Assembly (NCBI RefSeq): GCF_030272615.1
Contig: NC_081407.1
Location: 441,035,213 to 441,097,212 of the forward strand
Direction: 5' to 3'
Length of the DNA stretch: 62,000 nt
Source of the DNA: Cryptomeria japonica
Lineage: Eukaryota > Streptophyta > Pinopsida > Cupressales > Cupressaceae
Positions within the stretch are counted from its first letter, which is position 1; each line of letters begins with the position of its first letter. Positions 44,929 to 56,909 of the stretch are shown here, piece after piece. Position numbers and translations under genes: made by a program. The notes below the pieces were generated by a model, which worked only from the letters and a program-made list of their open reading frames with translations, searched no databases and was not told the DNA's origin.

Positions 44929-46970
44929 ATATCCATCTTGGAGCTTTTGAAACTTTCACCCGCACACAAGGAAATTCTTGAACGAGCATTAGTAGATACC
45001 ACCGTATCCAAAGATCTTGATATTGATCAATTCCAAACCATGGTGGGACACCTCACAACCCCTCACTACTTATCATTCACTGAACAAGATGACATGTCCT
45101 TGCAACATCCCCACAATGCTCCTTTGCATATTGAAGTCATCATTCATAAAATGCGTGTTAAACGTGTCCTAATAGATGGAGGAGCTGGTCTAAATATCTG
45201 TTCATTAAGTCTTGTTCATGCTTTAGGATATTTAGAAGATGCAGTTGATGCTCGGAAAAGGATCACTATAAAAGCCTATGATGAAGAAGAGCATTCCTCC
45301 AAAGGAATTGTGATACTACCCATCAGAGTGGGACCTTTGCAGAAAGATACAGCATGCCAAGTTCTAGACTTGGATCTATCATATAATATACTCCTAGGGA
45401 GACCATGGATCTGTGACTTGCAAGTTGTCCCATGAACATACCATCAATGTGTAAAATTTCCATACAATGGAGAGGAAATCACTATCTCTGCAGATTCAAA
45501 TCCTTTTCAATATTGCAAAAATCTCAAAATAGCTCAAGAAGTCACTATTCCTCATAATAGGGAGGCATCATCTTCAAACACACAATCCAAGGAACAATCA
45601 TTTGCTTCTATTCTATCAAGTATGGAAAAACAAATGTAGCTAAAAGATTGAGGAAATGGAGAATATTTGATATCACAAATACCACTCTCTGCTAAACCCT
45701 TGGGAAAACCATCAAACTCTACACAATGACCAGTTGTAAAACATCTTCCAATATTTAATGGAGAATTTATTAGTGCTGGGACCTTATCAGAGAAAACAAA
45801 AGACAAAGATGTGCTACAGTGGCTATACAAGGATGAAGAGGTCCAATAAAAGATCAACAATGTTCGTATACCTACAGAAAAATATGGAAAAGAATTTAGC
45901 ATCCTCAGAAAGATGGGATACACTGGAACCGGTCCTATAGGGAAAAAAAAAGAAGGTATCTCAGAACCTATCCAGCCTTATACTCAGCAAGCTATAGACA
46001 AATCAGGCATAGGGTATGGACAAGCTAATTTACCAAAAGATACACTTTTTAGTCAACAACAAGAGGAATATGAGAACAGACAAGAACAACTTGTTATTGA
46101 AAGGGAGCAACAATTACAAACAATGAAATGGGAAAAGCAGCAAGCTTTAGATCAACAAGAAAAACAAACCAAAAGTACCTCTCAAGCAGCATTAAATCTT
46201 GATCAAAATAAGCATGATCCTAGTACAAATCTAGGAGAGCTCATAACAAGGTTGACAGAACTCAATCTCAGTCCTGAAGAAGCTAAACATGATAGAAGAC
46301 AAGATATATTAAGAATAACTGAAGAAATGTTGTATGATAAAATCTGTAGATTACAAGCTGTTAGTGAGATAGATTCTAATGAGTGGGAATGAGATTCCTA
46401 TCATTCTAAAGACTCTGCTAAAGAAAGTTGCTTTGAAGGAAATGTAGAAGTCGATACAATTCACACGTATGTAGGACAAACGTCAGGAACTAGTTCACTT
46501 GAATTAGAACCACATTTGACTAACTTGGACTTAATTGAGGACGATCAGGATCTTCTTATACAAGGTCATTCTGATGAGAGTACTATTCTAGACATGGACC
46601 TATGTACTGAAAACTCAGACATCTATATCATGACCCTTAATACCCTTGAAACATCTCAACCTAACGATCCCTTACCTCTACTACATCCTAAGCTTATTGA
46701 TTGGGGAAATGAAGGACATACCGCAATTGATACCTTTCCAAATGACCATGCCATATCCTTATATCTTAATGCAATCGAACCTGTAACAACCTTCACCAGG
46801 GATTCTGCTAACATATCTTTGAGTCAAGTGGGTGCCAAATCTCCTAGTCGCAAAAATGAAAATAAAGAAAATAACATCAGGTCTAATGCTGAAAACCATT
46901 TATTGGCAACATTAGATCGAGAAAAAGTAAAAACAAAGGACACATCCAATGTGAAAACCTCCTTGAGGCA
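44929..46970 (+). pseudogene. Gypsy-B protease and linker
   Basis: In phase with the end of gag. The protease active site is IDGGAGLNICSLSLVHALG (about 45172-45230). Compared with DGGAS in Gypsy-D, the Ser is Gly. The frame stops at 45433 but continues in the same phase through a G-patch-like MGYTGTGPIGKKKEG (45913-45957), then a Gln/Glu-rich helical linker (46050-46180) and an acidic region (46516-46970). The linker is poorly conserved and probably structural. Confidence 0.82.
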
Positions 46971-48489
46971 TTGGAAGATGGGAGATTTGACACTTTACCT
47001 AAACACTATCAAGAAAGGTCATCCATTCTGATCGAACCAATAGAGGCGGTTAACATTGGCACAACAGAGCAACCAAAGATTCTTCATCCAGCAACTTCTC
47101 TATCAGAAAAAGAAATGCAACAGTATATGGAATTTTTCAAACGAAGGAAAATAAATTTCGCCTGGTCATATGTAGACATGCCAGGGTTAGATCCAGAGCT
47201 TATTATGCATCACTTGAATGTTAATCCAAGAGATAAACCAGTCAAACATAAATTAAGAAAAATGCATCCTCATATTGCTCTTCTAGTCAAAGCAGAACTA
47301 AAGAAATTACTGGATGTTAGATTCATCAGACCTATAGCGTATCCTCAATGGGTATCTAACATTGTTCCTATTTCAAAACTAGATAAAAGCATCAAAATAT
47401 GCACATTGACATCATTGTAGATTTAACAGTAGGACACTCCATGTTTTCTCTAATGGATTGTTTCTCTGGATACAATCAGATCAAAATAGCATTCGAAGAT
47501 CAAGAAAAGATAGCTTTTACATGCCCATGGGGTACTTTCTACTGGAACGTCATGCCTTTTGGATTAAAGAATGTAGGTGCTACATATCAAAGAGCTATGA
47601 CAACTATATTTCATGACATGATGCATACATTCATGGAAGACTATGTGGATGACATATTAGCTAAATCATACAACAGAGAAGAACATATAGAGATATTGGA
47701 AAATATCTTTGACAGGTTAGAACAATACAAGGTAAGGCTAAACCCTAAGAAATGTGCCTTTGGTGTTACTTCAGGAAAGCTATTGGGATACATTATTTCA
47801 GCAAGAGGAATCAAAGTAGATCCAGCTAAGGTAAAAGCAATCATGGAAATGACATCTCCCAAGAATATCAGTCAAATAAGATCACTACAAGGAAGACTCC
47901 AATCAATCAGAAGATTTTTGGCTCAATTAGCAGATAAATGTCAACCATTCACTCACCTATTGCACAAACATGTTAATTTCAAATGGGACCATCACTGTGA
48001 AGAAGCATTCAACAAGATCAAGGCATATCTCATGCAACCACCCGTTCTAATGTCACCAATTCCAAGAAAACCATTATTACTCTATGTATCAACTACCGAA
48101 GCATCATTGGGAGTTTTTCTCACACAAGAGGATAATGAAGGAAAAGAATGAGCCATCTACTACATCAGCAGAACACTAGTGGGATATGAGGTTAACTATT
48201 CATCAACATAAAAAGCATGCTTGGTAGTAGTTGTTGCTTCTCAAAAACTATGACACTATCTACTATCTCACTCCATCAAGTTGATAGCTAAGATCGATCC
48301 TCTGAAGTATTTTCTCAGCAAAGCCACATTGATAGGACGACTAGCAAAATGGATCATGATTCTAAGCAAGTTTGATATCAAATATGTTGACATAAAATCT
48401 ATCAAGGGACAAGTCATCGCAGATCAACTAGTAGAGACACCACTTCAAGATAATCATCCTCTACAGATTGAATTCTCTGATGCTGATAT
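46971..48489 (+). pseudogene. Gypsy-B reverse transcriptase and RNase H
   Basis: RT starts within the 46971 frame (KHKLRKMHPHIALLVKAEL, FIRPIAYPQWVSNIV). At about 47400-47405 the sequence jumps from KSIKIC straight to HIDIIVDL. Relative to Gypsy-D about 55 bp are missing, removing the DFRDLNKACPKDDFPLPN segment and shifting frame. The rest (47399-48151) is well kept, with MPFGLKNVGATYQRAM and an intact YVDD at 47642-47653. RNase H 1 follows (LLLYVSTTEASLGVFLTQED) with stops near 48149, 48209 and 48251. The deletion removes part of the RT fingers/palm and must inactivate it. Confidence 0.92.
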
Positions 48490-50263
48490 CTTAACAGTCA
48501 CAACAAAAACATGGCAACTATACTTTGATGGTTCATAGACACAACACAGATCAAGAGCAAGAGTTCTATTCATCACGCCACAAGGGCATACAATCCCGAA
48601 AGCATACAAATTAAGTTTTCTGTGGACAAACAATATAGCAGAGTATGAAGCATTGGTAACAGGTATCAAAATGGCTATAGAATGGAATATTAAACAACTT
48701 CAAGTCTTTGGAGACTCTCAGCTTGTCATTAATCAAATCAATGATCACTATCAAACAAAAGATGACAAACTCATGCCTTACAAAAAGATGGTGGATGATA
48801 TCAAGAAGTACTTTGTAGAAATAACTTTTGAGCAGATTCCTAGAAATGACAACAAAGCAGCAGACGCCATGGCTACACTTGCTTCTCTATTGCAGACATA
48901 GGAAAATCAAGAGCATTATGAATTCCTAGTTGAAGAGTTGTTTCATCCTGCCTATAATTGTCCTAATTCCCAAACCATCTATCAACTTATTGGACACAAT
49001 TCCTCCCACTATGGCCAAACTTACACATACTTGAAAGATAACATCCTACCTCCTGACTTATCAAAAAACCAAAAGAGAAACTTTATTCACCAATCCTCTC
49101 ATTATACTCTCATCGCAAATACCCTATATAAATGAGGTCTAGACGGTACTCTCTTAAGATGTCTCGAACAATAAGAATCTAAGAAGGCCTTACATGAAGT
49201 CCATAACAGAATTTGTGGCACTCATTCAAGTGGTCTTACCCTTTCAAAAAAACTCATATGCTTGGGCTACTATTGGCCAACTATGGAATGAGATTCTTTC
49301 AAGATAGCAAAAACATGCAAACAATGTCAAATCCATGGGAATTTGATTCATGCACTAGCACAAGAACTACATGCTTTAGCAACATCTTGGCCTTTTTGTC
49401 AATGGGGACTTGATCTAGTAGGAAAGATAAATCCTTCCTCATCTAATGGACACAAATTCATCCTAGTAGCTACTGAATATTTCACAAAATGGATTGAAGC
49501 GGTACCTCTCATAAACATCACAGGAAAACAAATTGCAGAATTTATCTTGACCTATATCATTTGTCGCTATGGAATACCAATGACCATTATCACTGATAAT
49601 GGGTGACCATTAAAGAATCAAGATGTACAAGAGTTATGTGAGAAGTTCAAAATCCAACACAGATTCTCCACACCATATTATCCATAGGGAAATGGGCAGG
49701 CAAAAGCATCTAACAAAACTATCCTAAAAATTCTTAAAAAGACAGTGAATGATGCTGGGAAAGATTGGCATATCTAACTAAACCCTTCTCTATGGGCTTA
49801 CCGCACCAGTATCCACACACCGGCAGGTGCCCCACCTTTCTCTCTTGTATATGGATCAAAAGCCATATTGCCAATTGAAGTAGAGATACCTTCTCTACGT
49901 GTATCACTAAAAGGACTCATCCCAGATGAAGAACAAAGAGTATCTAGACTACAAGAGTTAGAACTAATCCATGAACACAGACACAATGCCTTTGATCATC
50001 TAAAGGTATATCAGTAAAGAATGTGTCAGAGCTATAATCATAAGGTTAAACCAAGAATCTTTCAAGTTGGAGAACTAGTGCTAAAGGAAAATCAATGCAA
50101 CCAGGTAGATCGAGAAAAGAAAGGAAAATTTGAACCAAACTGGTTAGGTCCATTTGTGGTCACAGCAGTATTTGGGTCAGAAGCATATCAACTATCAACA
50201 CAGGATGGAGATCAGCTCGAAGAACCTATCAATAGCATGCACCTGAAGAAGTTCTATGTTTGA
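48490..50263 (+). pseudogene. Gypsy-B archaeal-type RNase H and integrase
   Basis: The second RNase H shows YFDGS, FITPQGHTIPKAYKLSF, TNNIAEYEAL and VFGDSQLVINQ, with a stop at 48536-48538. Integrase follows: linker, HHCC domain (GICGTHSSG ... CKQCQIHG, about 49210-49340), the catalytic core (GLDLVGKINPSSSNG, IITDNG, GNGQAKASNKTI, where Glu of the triad appears as Lys-Ala context) and the C-terminal KGKFEPNWLGPF ... MHLKKFYV ending TGA 50261-50263. Stops occur near 49132, 49604, 49687 and 49777. No chromodomain. Confidence 0.9.
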
Positions 50264-52075
50264 AAAATCAAAAAAATCAAAAACAGTGAAAAATCAGAAA
50301 AATCCTAAAAAGTGAAAAAGTAGAAAAAAATTTAAAAAAATATCAGAAAAAGTGCAATAAAAACATATGGTGAAAACATGCACTATCTGTCTGTGAGCTC
50401 TTCCATCTATTAGTTCATTCATTAATTTTTCCATCAGTGCTATACATGACCATCATAAAGCCTTTGTACATACGCAGACATCCCAGGTGGCTTCTTACCA
50501 TGGTTTGGATCATTGGATATATCATAACGACTTTGTTTCTAGGCTTGGGGCAAAATCTTACACCTAGCTGGGGGCAAACTCTTGATCATTTTGAGATAAA
50601 TCAAACAAGTAGAACAAACAGTTAGACAACTCTTATCAAGTGAAAACTGAGACACATCCAACTTTGAACACAAGATTAAACTATCAACTATCAAGCTATC
50701 ATGAAATCAATCTAAGCACATCACACACTTTTCAGTGAATAATATCTTTTTGAATGATTGATTGTAACATGATTGTTCAACTTTTTTATATTGCTTTTCA
50801 CTATCATGATTTCTGAGTGACTCCAGGATGTCATTGACTAGAGGAACAAGGAAGAAACATTATATTTTTCTTGTCTACTATCTGAAAATTAATCATTAAT
50901 ATGTGCAAATTTGTCTCGGGACATGATCATCAAAATATCATTGAAGACATTTCCGATTTGCATATTGAAATGATTAATACTGCCTATTTTATGCAAGCAA
51001 CACTAAGGTCATCTTAGTTTGATTATACCTCGATGCTTGTGCTAACTTGCTATATCAAAATCCAGGAAAATATTGCTCAGGTCATCATGGTTTAATTATA
51101 CCATCGATGTTTGCACTCACTTCCCACATTTCAAAAGCTCAATGATGAAAAAAATGCAAAATAATCCAGTGACTGGTCCGGTCATAGCTTTGCATTCCAT
51201 TGCATTTTCATTTGCATTCTAGCTTGCATTTCATTCTTGCATGGATCCCAAAAGCTCCTTTTATCCAAGGTCAAATCTATCGCAGGAATCATCAAAGTAT
51301 CATCACAGGTGTATACGGAATCAGAATAACTCATATCTCTCCAGATATTGTCAACTCAGCAAAAATCTTATGCTATCTCCCTCAAATACATCAACATCAG
51401 CATATCCAAAAATTTCTGCAACTGATATCAATAAACTGTCAGTTCTTTATCTAATCAACCTTACTAAATGAAATCAATCAATCAAACCTAATCAGCTCAT
51501 GTCTTATATAGGATGTATCCTTCCTGAAACTAGACGTGATCATCAATGTCTTATACAGGATGTATCCTTCCTGAAACCAGACGTTATGATCATCCATGTC
51601 TTATATAGGATGGATCCTTCCTAGCACCAGACAAATTGATTCTGACTCATGTCTTATACAGGATGTATCCTTCCTGAAACCAAACATGATCATCAATGTC
51701 TTATATAGGATGAATCCTTCCTGAAACCAGACGTTATGATCATCCATGTCTTATACAAGATAAATCCTTCCTGAAACCAGACTGAATCAAATCAATCAAG
51801 ATTTTTCAATCTTACCGATCTAGGCAATCAAGCTAATCAAAGAACTCACACTTTCATCAAACAACAGTTGCAGAAATCAAATCAAATCTATCAGGATATC
51901 AATCTCGCAAAAACTTCAAAGATCAATTATCTCAATTGATCTCCCAAGGGGGCATCATTATACCAGAATTTAGCAATCAAGAGCTGGGGCATCCTATCAA
52001 ATCAATACCATCATCAAAATGAGATTATTCTTTGAATAAACACATCATCACACCTCGCTTCAAAGAGGGGCAAAA
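50264..52075 (+). other. Gypsy-B 3' region with polypurine tract, no gene
   Basis: A long AT-rich region. An A-rich stretch follows the stop (50264-50370). Two copies of a unit of about 75 bp lie at 51007-51110 (GGTCATC...TTATACC...CGATG). A higher-order repeat sits at 51501-51790. The final purine tract AAAGAGGGGCAAAA (52062-52075) abuts the 3' LTR. Small frames here (for example 51200-51454) have no recognisable content. Confidence 0.75.
51501..51790 (+). repeat. Higher-order tandem repeat in Gypsy-B 3' region
   Basis: Six units, each starting GTCTTATA and containing ATCCTTCCTGAAACCAGAC, begin at 51501, 51548, 51598, 51651, 51698 and 51748. Spacings 47, 50, 53, 47 and 50 repeat with a period of 150 bp, so a three-unit block was duplicated. 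Confidence 0.9.
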
Positions 52076-53034
52076 TGTATACACCTAAAAATGGTCTGAA
52101 GATAATTAATTAAATAAGCAATTATTTAATTAAGCCCTCCTCCCCAATTTAATTAAATTCACTAAGCAATTTGATTAAATCTCTCTTTCATCTACTTATT
52201 AATAAGTCTAAGGATTTATTAAATAGGGTCATTTCATTTCACCCCTTTAATTAATTAATTCCCTCCATGCAAATTCATTTCTTCTAAATCCCCTAATTAA
52301 CTAAAACAAATCAATCATGAGTTGTTGAGATTAATTAGCCATTTTCCTAATATTTGAATTTTTAAATTCAAATACTCCTAACTTCTACCATTCCTAAACC
52401 TACCCATTCTACCTACCCCCATGTCCCCTTTCATCCAACATCTTCTAGAACCTTTGTGAAACTTGTCACTAAGTGTTCCCTTTAATCCAACTCCCTTTGC
52501 CAACCTCCTCCAATTTAACCATTGATATCTTCAGATCAATCTTGACCGTTGAATCCTACCACATCACCCCTAGCCTTGGGAAATCCTATAAATAGACCCT
52601 ATTTTGGAGAACAAATAGCCAATTCATGAATTCAGCCACTTTACTAATTCATGCTCAATTTTAGCTCATTTGCATTATTACTATAGGCATCTAGCTTATA
52701 GTTTATCAGTTTTAGCAATGTTATCATGCTCATTTCAGCTTAATTCTTAGCTTAATCATGCTAGGATAATCATGAATTCATATAGCTTAGTCATGCTATC
52801 ATGTTATCTTGCTATGCATCTTAATCATTCAAATCCTCCATCTAGATGTACTCAAGTAACTGGAATTTGCCTAATCAGATTTGAGAGCATTTTGCATACT
52901 CGCATTTACTAGGAGGCAATAAGTCGATTAGCTATGGTTTTACTTTTCATTGATTTAATATACTAACCATGCTTGTAATGATTTATTGAGTGCATTGTGG
53001 TTGCAGGAACATGTACAACTCATAGAGCACGACA
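52076..53034 (+). repeat. Gypsy-B 3' LTR
   Basis: It starts TGTATACACC and ends GAGCACGACA, with the TATA box at 52587-52595. It is collinear with 40083-41042 with scattered substitutions and a few small indels. Confidence 0.95.
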
Positions 53035-53039
53035 ATAAG
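53035..53039. repeat. Target-site duplication of Gypsy-B, right copy (ATAAG)
   Basis: Exact repeat of 40078-40082; the Gypsy-D leader resumes here. Confidence 0.93.
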
Positions 53040-55040
53040 ATCTTGTGATTGATATACAAGAATCTTAATCTTTTCTAAGTAGCTTTATAACTGGGTTTTC
53101 TTTTCTTAAGGTGATACTTAAAAGTCATATAAGCATCTGACAATTTACAAGTTTGTTTGATTCCAATGTTGGTACGATTCTTATTTTGATATAACCTGGG
53201 TTCAAAATAGGAAAGATATATCCAAGATTATGAACCTAGTATAGATTGATCAAGCTTCGTGATAGAGGATTTGATTATCTTGATGAGAGACTTGACAATG
53301 ATGTTGATTTTTTGCACTTAAGATGTTTCAATCAATAGCTTGTTGAATGTTTATGTTTATAGAAACCTCTTGGGAATAACCTGTTGGATTAGTGACCCAG
53401 TTGTTGAGCTAGTTTGAAAGTATGTGATGGTTTAGAGACAAATCTACTTTCAGAATTATTTTGATACTGATGTTTTGACATTCTAGTTTTGATCTGGTGT
53501 TTCAAATGTTGGAGAGCTTTTGTATTACCCTTTTGATCATTTTTTTTTTCTTTTCAGCAATTTGTTGGATTTTTGCTCATTTGTAGATGATAATTTTCTT
53601 CAATTTTTGACCATTTGGAACATGTAACAGACACGGAAGACACAATGTTTAATAAAAAAAATGCACAAGCAAGTACAAATCTTATGGCAGGCTGAGACAA
53701 TAGTTGTTGAATCTCACATGGGGTTTCCCTCAAGTCTACACTATTCAAAGAGGATATTAAGATGCTTAACCCCACTGGCTCCACCCTCGGCACTCACTTC
53801 TCTGAGGTAGCCAAGCACCAGTTTCCATGAAAACTCCCCATGGAAAACTTTATATCTCTACTAAGAACCATATGTGTGTGAGCCGCAACAGAGGTCCGAC
53901 CTCCTACGCCAACAACTAGAAGGATTTTGGCAACTAGTACAAGTGGTTTTTAGTAAAGGCTTCCGATCATGTGGCCATACATGTGACACTTTCAGCTCTA
54001 TAAATACAAAAGGTTTTCCTAGCCTATAGAGGTTACACTCCATAGGGTTTATGGGGAAACATAGTGTCGGTATGAACTTATCAGCACATGTTGTTTGGGA
54101 CTTTCATCACAAACACAATTTATTTAGAGTGGATTGGAAGGATTTGGCATTAGCCCATTTCCATTTTAGGTTGTTCCCCTCTCACTGGCCCCCTCAAGGC
54201 AGCTCGGGAAGGCAGACCCTCTAAAGGATTTATTTGCTTGAAAGTAAAGAAAGCATAAAAGAGTGGGTTTGGCTTTTTGGTCACCCAATTAAGGGGAGAG
54301 CATATACCTATCACTTTCGAGACATGGAATATAAGTGTTCTTTTTAACTTTCCATAGCAATTTGATCTATCCTCTATTTGGAGATGTTGCTCCAACAAGC
54401 ATGGTGTTTATTTTAGCCTTTTTTAAAAAGTCTACGTGTAACTATTTTAGAGAAGTTACTAAAAATGCAAGTTGCATGCTGTCAATTTATCCTCTTAGTT
54501 AGACTAAATGAGCAAGACATGATATATTACTTCCCAAAATAAGGATTTTAATTAACTAGGTGATAAAATGCATGAAATTTGCCTCAAACACCATCCTGCA
54601 CATGCATGTTAGTAGTTCAAAAAAATTTAATTTCTTAGATATTCGGACCTGCAAGAAAATTTTGTTAGTTGCAAGCAAAAGTGCTATTCTAAAATATGCA
54701 CTATCTTTCCCCTCAAAAGCACTAATCTGCAGAGCAAAAGCGCTAAGCTGTACTACAAAACCGCTGCTCTGTGGACACAAAAGCGTGATTTCTTTAATAA
54801 ATGCGCTAACCTAAAGGACAAAAGTGTTAACCTGTAAAGCAAATGCATAGATTTTTAGACAAAAGCGCTAACCTGCATGACATATGCGTTAACCTGAGAT
54901 GCAAATGCACTAACCTAAGATGCAAATGCGCTAACCTATGGAACACAAGCACTGTCAGAATTCACACATGCGTGAATCTGCATTACAAATACATTAATTT
55001 CACTTTTTGTGAGATTTTTATAGGTATATGCGAGGTCCAT
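53040..55040 (-). other. Gypsy-D leader, LTR-proximal piece, no gene supported
   Basis: About 2 kb of non-coding sequence between the Gypsy-D primer site and the Gypsy-B insertion. Segment 53620-54400 is noticeably less AT-rich than its surroundings and contains TATAAATAC (about 54000) on the plus strand. It could be a fragment of another repeat, but I found no flanking duplications. The 54690-54970 part is a degenerate tandem array. Confidence 0.55.
54690..54970 (-). repeat. Degenerate tandem array in Gypsy-D leader (GTTAGCGCATTTGC-type)
   Basis: Roughly twelve to fourteen units of about 22 bp. On the minus strand they read GGTTAGCGCATTTGCATCT with variation. They resemble the units at 27541-27860, which lie at the other end of the same element in the opposite orientation. 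Confidence 0.78.
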
Positions 55041-55063
55041 GAGCCCCACGGTGGGTGCCAAAA
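55041..55063 (-). other. Probable primer-binding region of Gypsy-D
   Basis: On the minus strand TTTTGGCACCCACCGTGGGG directly follows the LTR end CGACACA. It is the counterpart of 41043-41064 in Gypsy-B. tRNA identity not assigned. Confidence 0.65.
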
Positions 55064-56196
55064 TGTGTCGACTTGAATTTCATCCTCAGAATGCTACCTG
55101 CAACAAGTTAGTTTCACAAAATACGGTTGGAAATGCTACAGGAATCCAAACTCAACCAATGAAACTACATGAAATGCATATGAAATAAAAATACTAATAT
55201 TACCTTCATTGTTTATGTCTCATTGTGTCCTAACTCCACTGTTCCTGGTTGCAGATGGTGTGCTCTCAGACAATGCACTGAGAGCTTCCAAGATGGCATA
55301 TGAAGAATGGATTGATAACTGGTAGTTAACAAAATGCTATGATATGCAATACTACATGATTATACTAAAATGATTATGCTATATGATAATTGCTATTTGC
55401 TTCAAGATTAAAACTCATGGATGCATAAGTTTTACAAATGATTTGGCTAAATGCACTTCAAGTCTAACTCTCTCTCAAATAAAGATCTTGATTTTATAGA
55501 CCTTGAGAGGATGAGATGATGTGGCTTAGATCAACGGTCATGATCAGATCTATAGATTTGGATGGTTGTGAGCAAAGGTGAAGGTTGAGAGAAAGGGGGA
55601 AGGAGAAGACAAGTGTCACTCATCTCACCTTGACTGGGTTGCTAACTGAGGGAATCTAGGAATGGTTGGAGAAGATTTAGGCATGAGAGGATAAGTTGAC
55701 TCAAGTCCTTCCTAAGATGTAGGGGGTGTTGGAGAGAATATAGAAGATGGTTATGAAATATGTGTACATACACAATATTCATTGAATTTGGAGGTTGAAG
55801 ATAAATGATGAATTAATATTTAAGAAATATTAATTTCCTTAGCCACATGATGGATGAGTTGGTAAAGGGAAGATGAAGTGGAGATGGAAGGTGAGTTTGG
55901 AAAAAATATTAAATAATTTAAGAAATTATTTAACATTTGAGACTATAGGATAGGAGAATAACCATAAAATTATAGATATTTAATTGATTGAAGGAGATAA
56001 TTAAATATTAGATATTTAATTATTTAGAGGAATAGGATAGATGAATTAATAAAATATTTCAATTAAATTAATTAATAGAAAGACATGAAATGAATTACAT
56101 AAATTAATCTTTTCAAATTAACTATTTAATAGAAGAATAATTATAAATAAATATTAAATATTTATTTAATTGCTCATAGCCATTTTAATGTGTATA
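55064..56196 (-). repeat. Gypsy-D 5' LTR
   Basis: Plus-strand ends are TGTGTCGAC (55064) and TGTATACA (56189-56196), that is TG...CA on either strand. The primer region lies to the left and Gypsy-A sequence to the right. Its right third matches 26671-27047. AT-rich TTAATTAA words fill 55800-56190. Confidence 0.9.
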
Positions 56197-56787
56197 CACT
56201 CCATATTATTCATAAGGAAATGGTCAAGCTAATACATCAAACAAGACTATCTTGAAATTCTTGAAGAAAACAATCAATGAAGTTGGAAAAGATTGGCACA
56301 TTTTGCTAAATCCTGCTCTTTGGGCATACCAAACCAACATCCACACACCAATGAGGGAAAATCCATATTTCTTAGTCTATGGATCAGAAACCACATTACC
56401 AATAGAAGTAGAGATACCTTCTCTATGAGTTTCCTTGAAAGGTCTTATACTAGAAGAAGAAGGAGTCTCTAAACTTCAAGAACTTGAGCTGATCCAAGAA
56501 CGTCACCAAAATGCAATAGATCATTTGAAGGTATATCAACAAAGAATGGAAAGAAGTTATAATCACAAAGTCAAGCCACACATTTTCAAATTAGAGATAT
56601 AGTTCTAAGAGAGAATCCAAGAAATCAGCAAGACCGAGAAAACAAGGGTAAATTTGAACCAAATTGGCTAGGTCCTTTTGTCATAGTAGCAGCATATGGC
56701 ACAGGAGCATACAAGTTATCTACCCCTGAAGGTGATTGGTTTTATGAATCTATCAATTCTATCCATCTCAATAAATTCTATGCTTGA
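56197..56787 (+). pseudogene. Gypsy-A fragment: C-terminal half of integrase
   Basis: It resumes Gypsy-A at a point matching about 49671 of Gypsy-B, with GNGQANTSNKTI (a stop replaces part of YYPQGN), LNPALWAYQTNIHTP, a stop near 56426, LQELELIQERHQNAIDHLKVYQQRM, KGKFEPNWLGPFVI and INSIHLNKFYA ending TGA 56785-56787. A frame change lies near 56590. The 157 bp between the two Gypsy-A halves, carrying the second catalytic Asp region, are missing. Confidence 0.88.
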
Positions 56788-56909
56788 GATATAAAAGTTC
56801 AAGAAAAAATCAATAAAAAGCATATAAAACCCTAAAGAAATCAGTAAAAATCAGAAAAAGCAAAAAATCCCTAAAAAGCATAAAACAATAGAAAAGAAGA
56901 AAAAAATCA
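56788..56909 (+). other. Gypsy-A 3' untranslated region
   Basis: A-rich sequence after the Gypsy-A stop, similar in style to the A-rich stretch after the Gypsy-B stop. It ends where Copia-E begins; AATCA (56905-56909) is the expected left copy of the Copia-E duplication. Confidence 0.7.

Larger units (their letters stand above)
40083..53034 (+). mobile_element. Gypsy-B: Ty3/gypsy Tat-type retrotransposon nested in Gypsy-D leader
   Basis: A 12.95-kb element with paired LTRs (40083-41042 and 52076-53034), perfect ATAAG duplications, a long leader, gag, protease, RT, RNase H, archaeal-type RNase H, integrase and a repeat-bearing 3' region. It is related to Gypsy-A and Gypsy-D, including the TGTATACACC LTR start, but has no antisense PMD frame. 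LTR mates differ by roughly 3% by eye, so it is probably younger than Copia-1 and Copia-2. It lies in opposite orientation to its host Gypsy-D. Confidence 0.96.
26671..56196 (-). mobile_element. Gypsy-D: Ty3/gypsy Tat-type retrotransposon with antisense PMD ORF, split by Gypsy-B
   Basis: Read on the minus strand: 5' LTR (56196-55064), primer site, long leader (split by Gypsy-B), gag, protease, RT, RNase H, archaeal-type second RNase H, integrase, a long 3' region carrying an oppositely oriented reading frame, polypurine tract and a truncated 3' LTR. Without Gypsy-B it is about 16.6 kb. Dual RNase H, integrase after it, and an extra antisense ORF point to the Tat lineage (family knowledge). 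It inserted into the Gypsy-A integrase; the right flank is CTCCA (56197-56201). Confidence 0.88.

Noticed and set aside
53554-53793. 79-codon minus-strand ORF with a hydrophobic stretch
   Set aside because: Short, isolated in the Gypsy-D leader, with no recognised family; the hydrophobic run alone is weak evidence.
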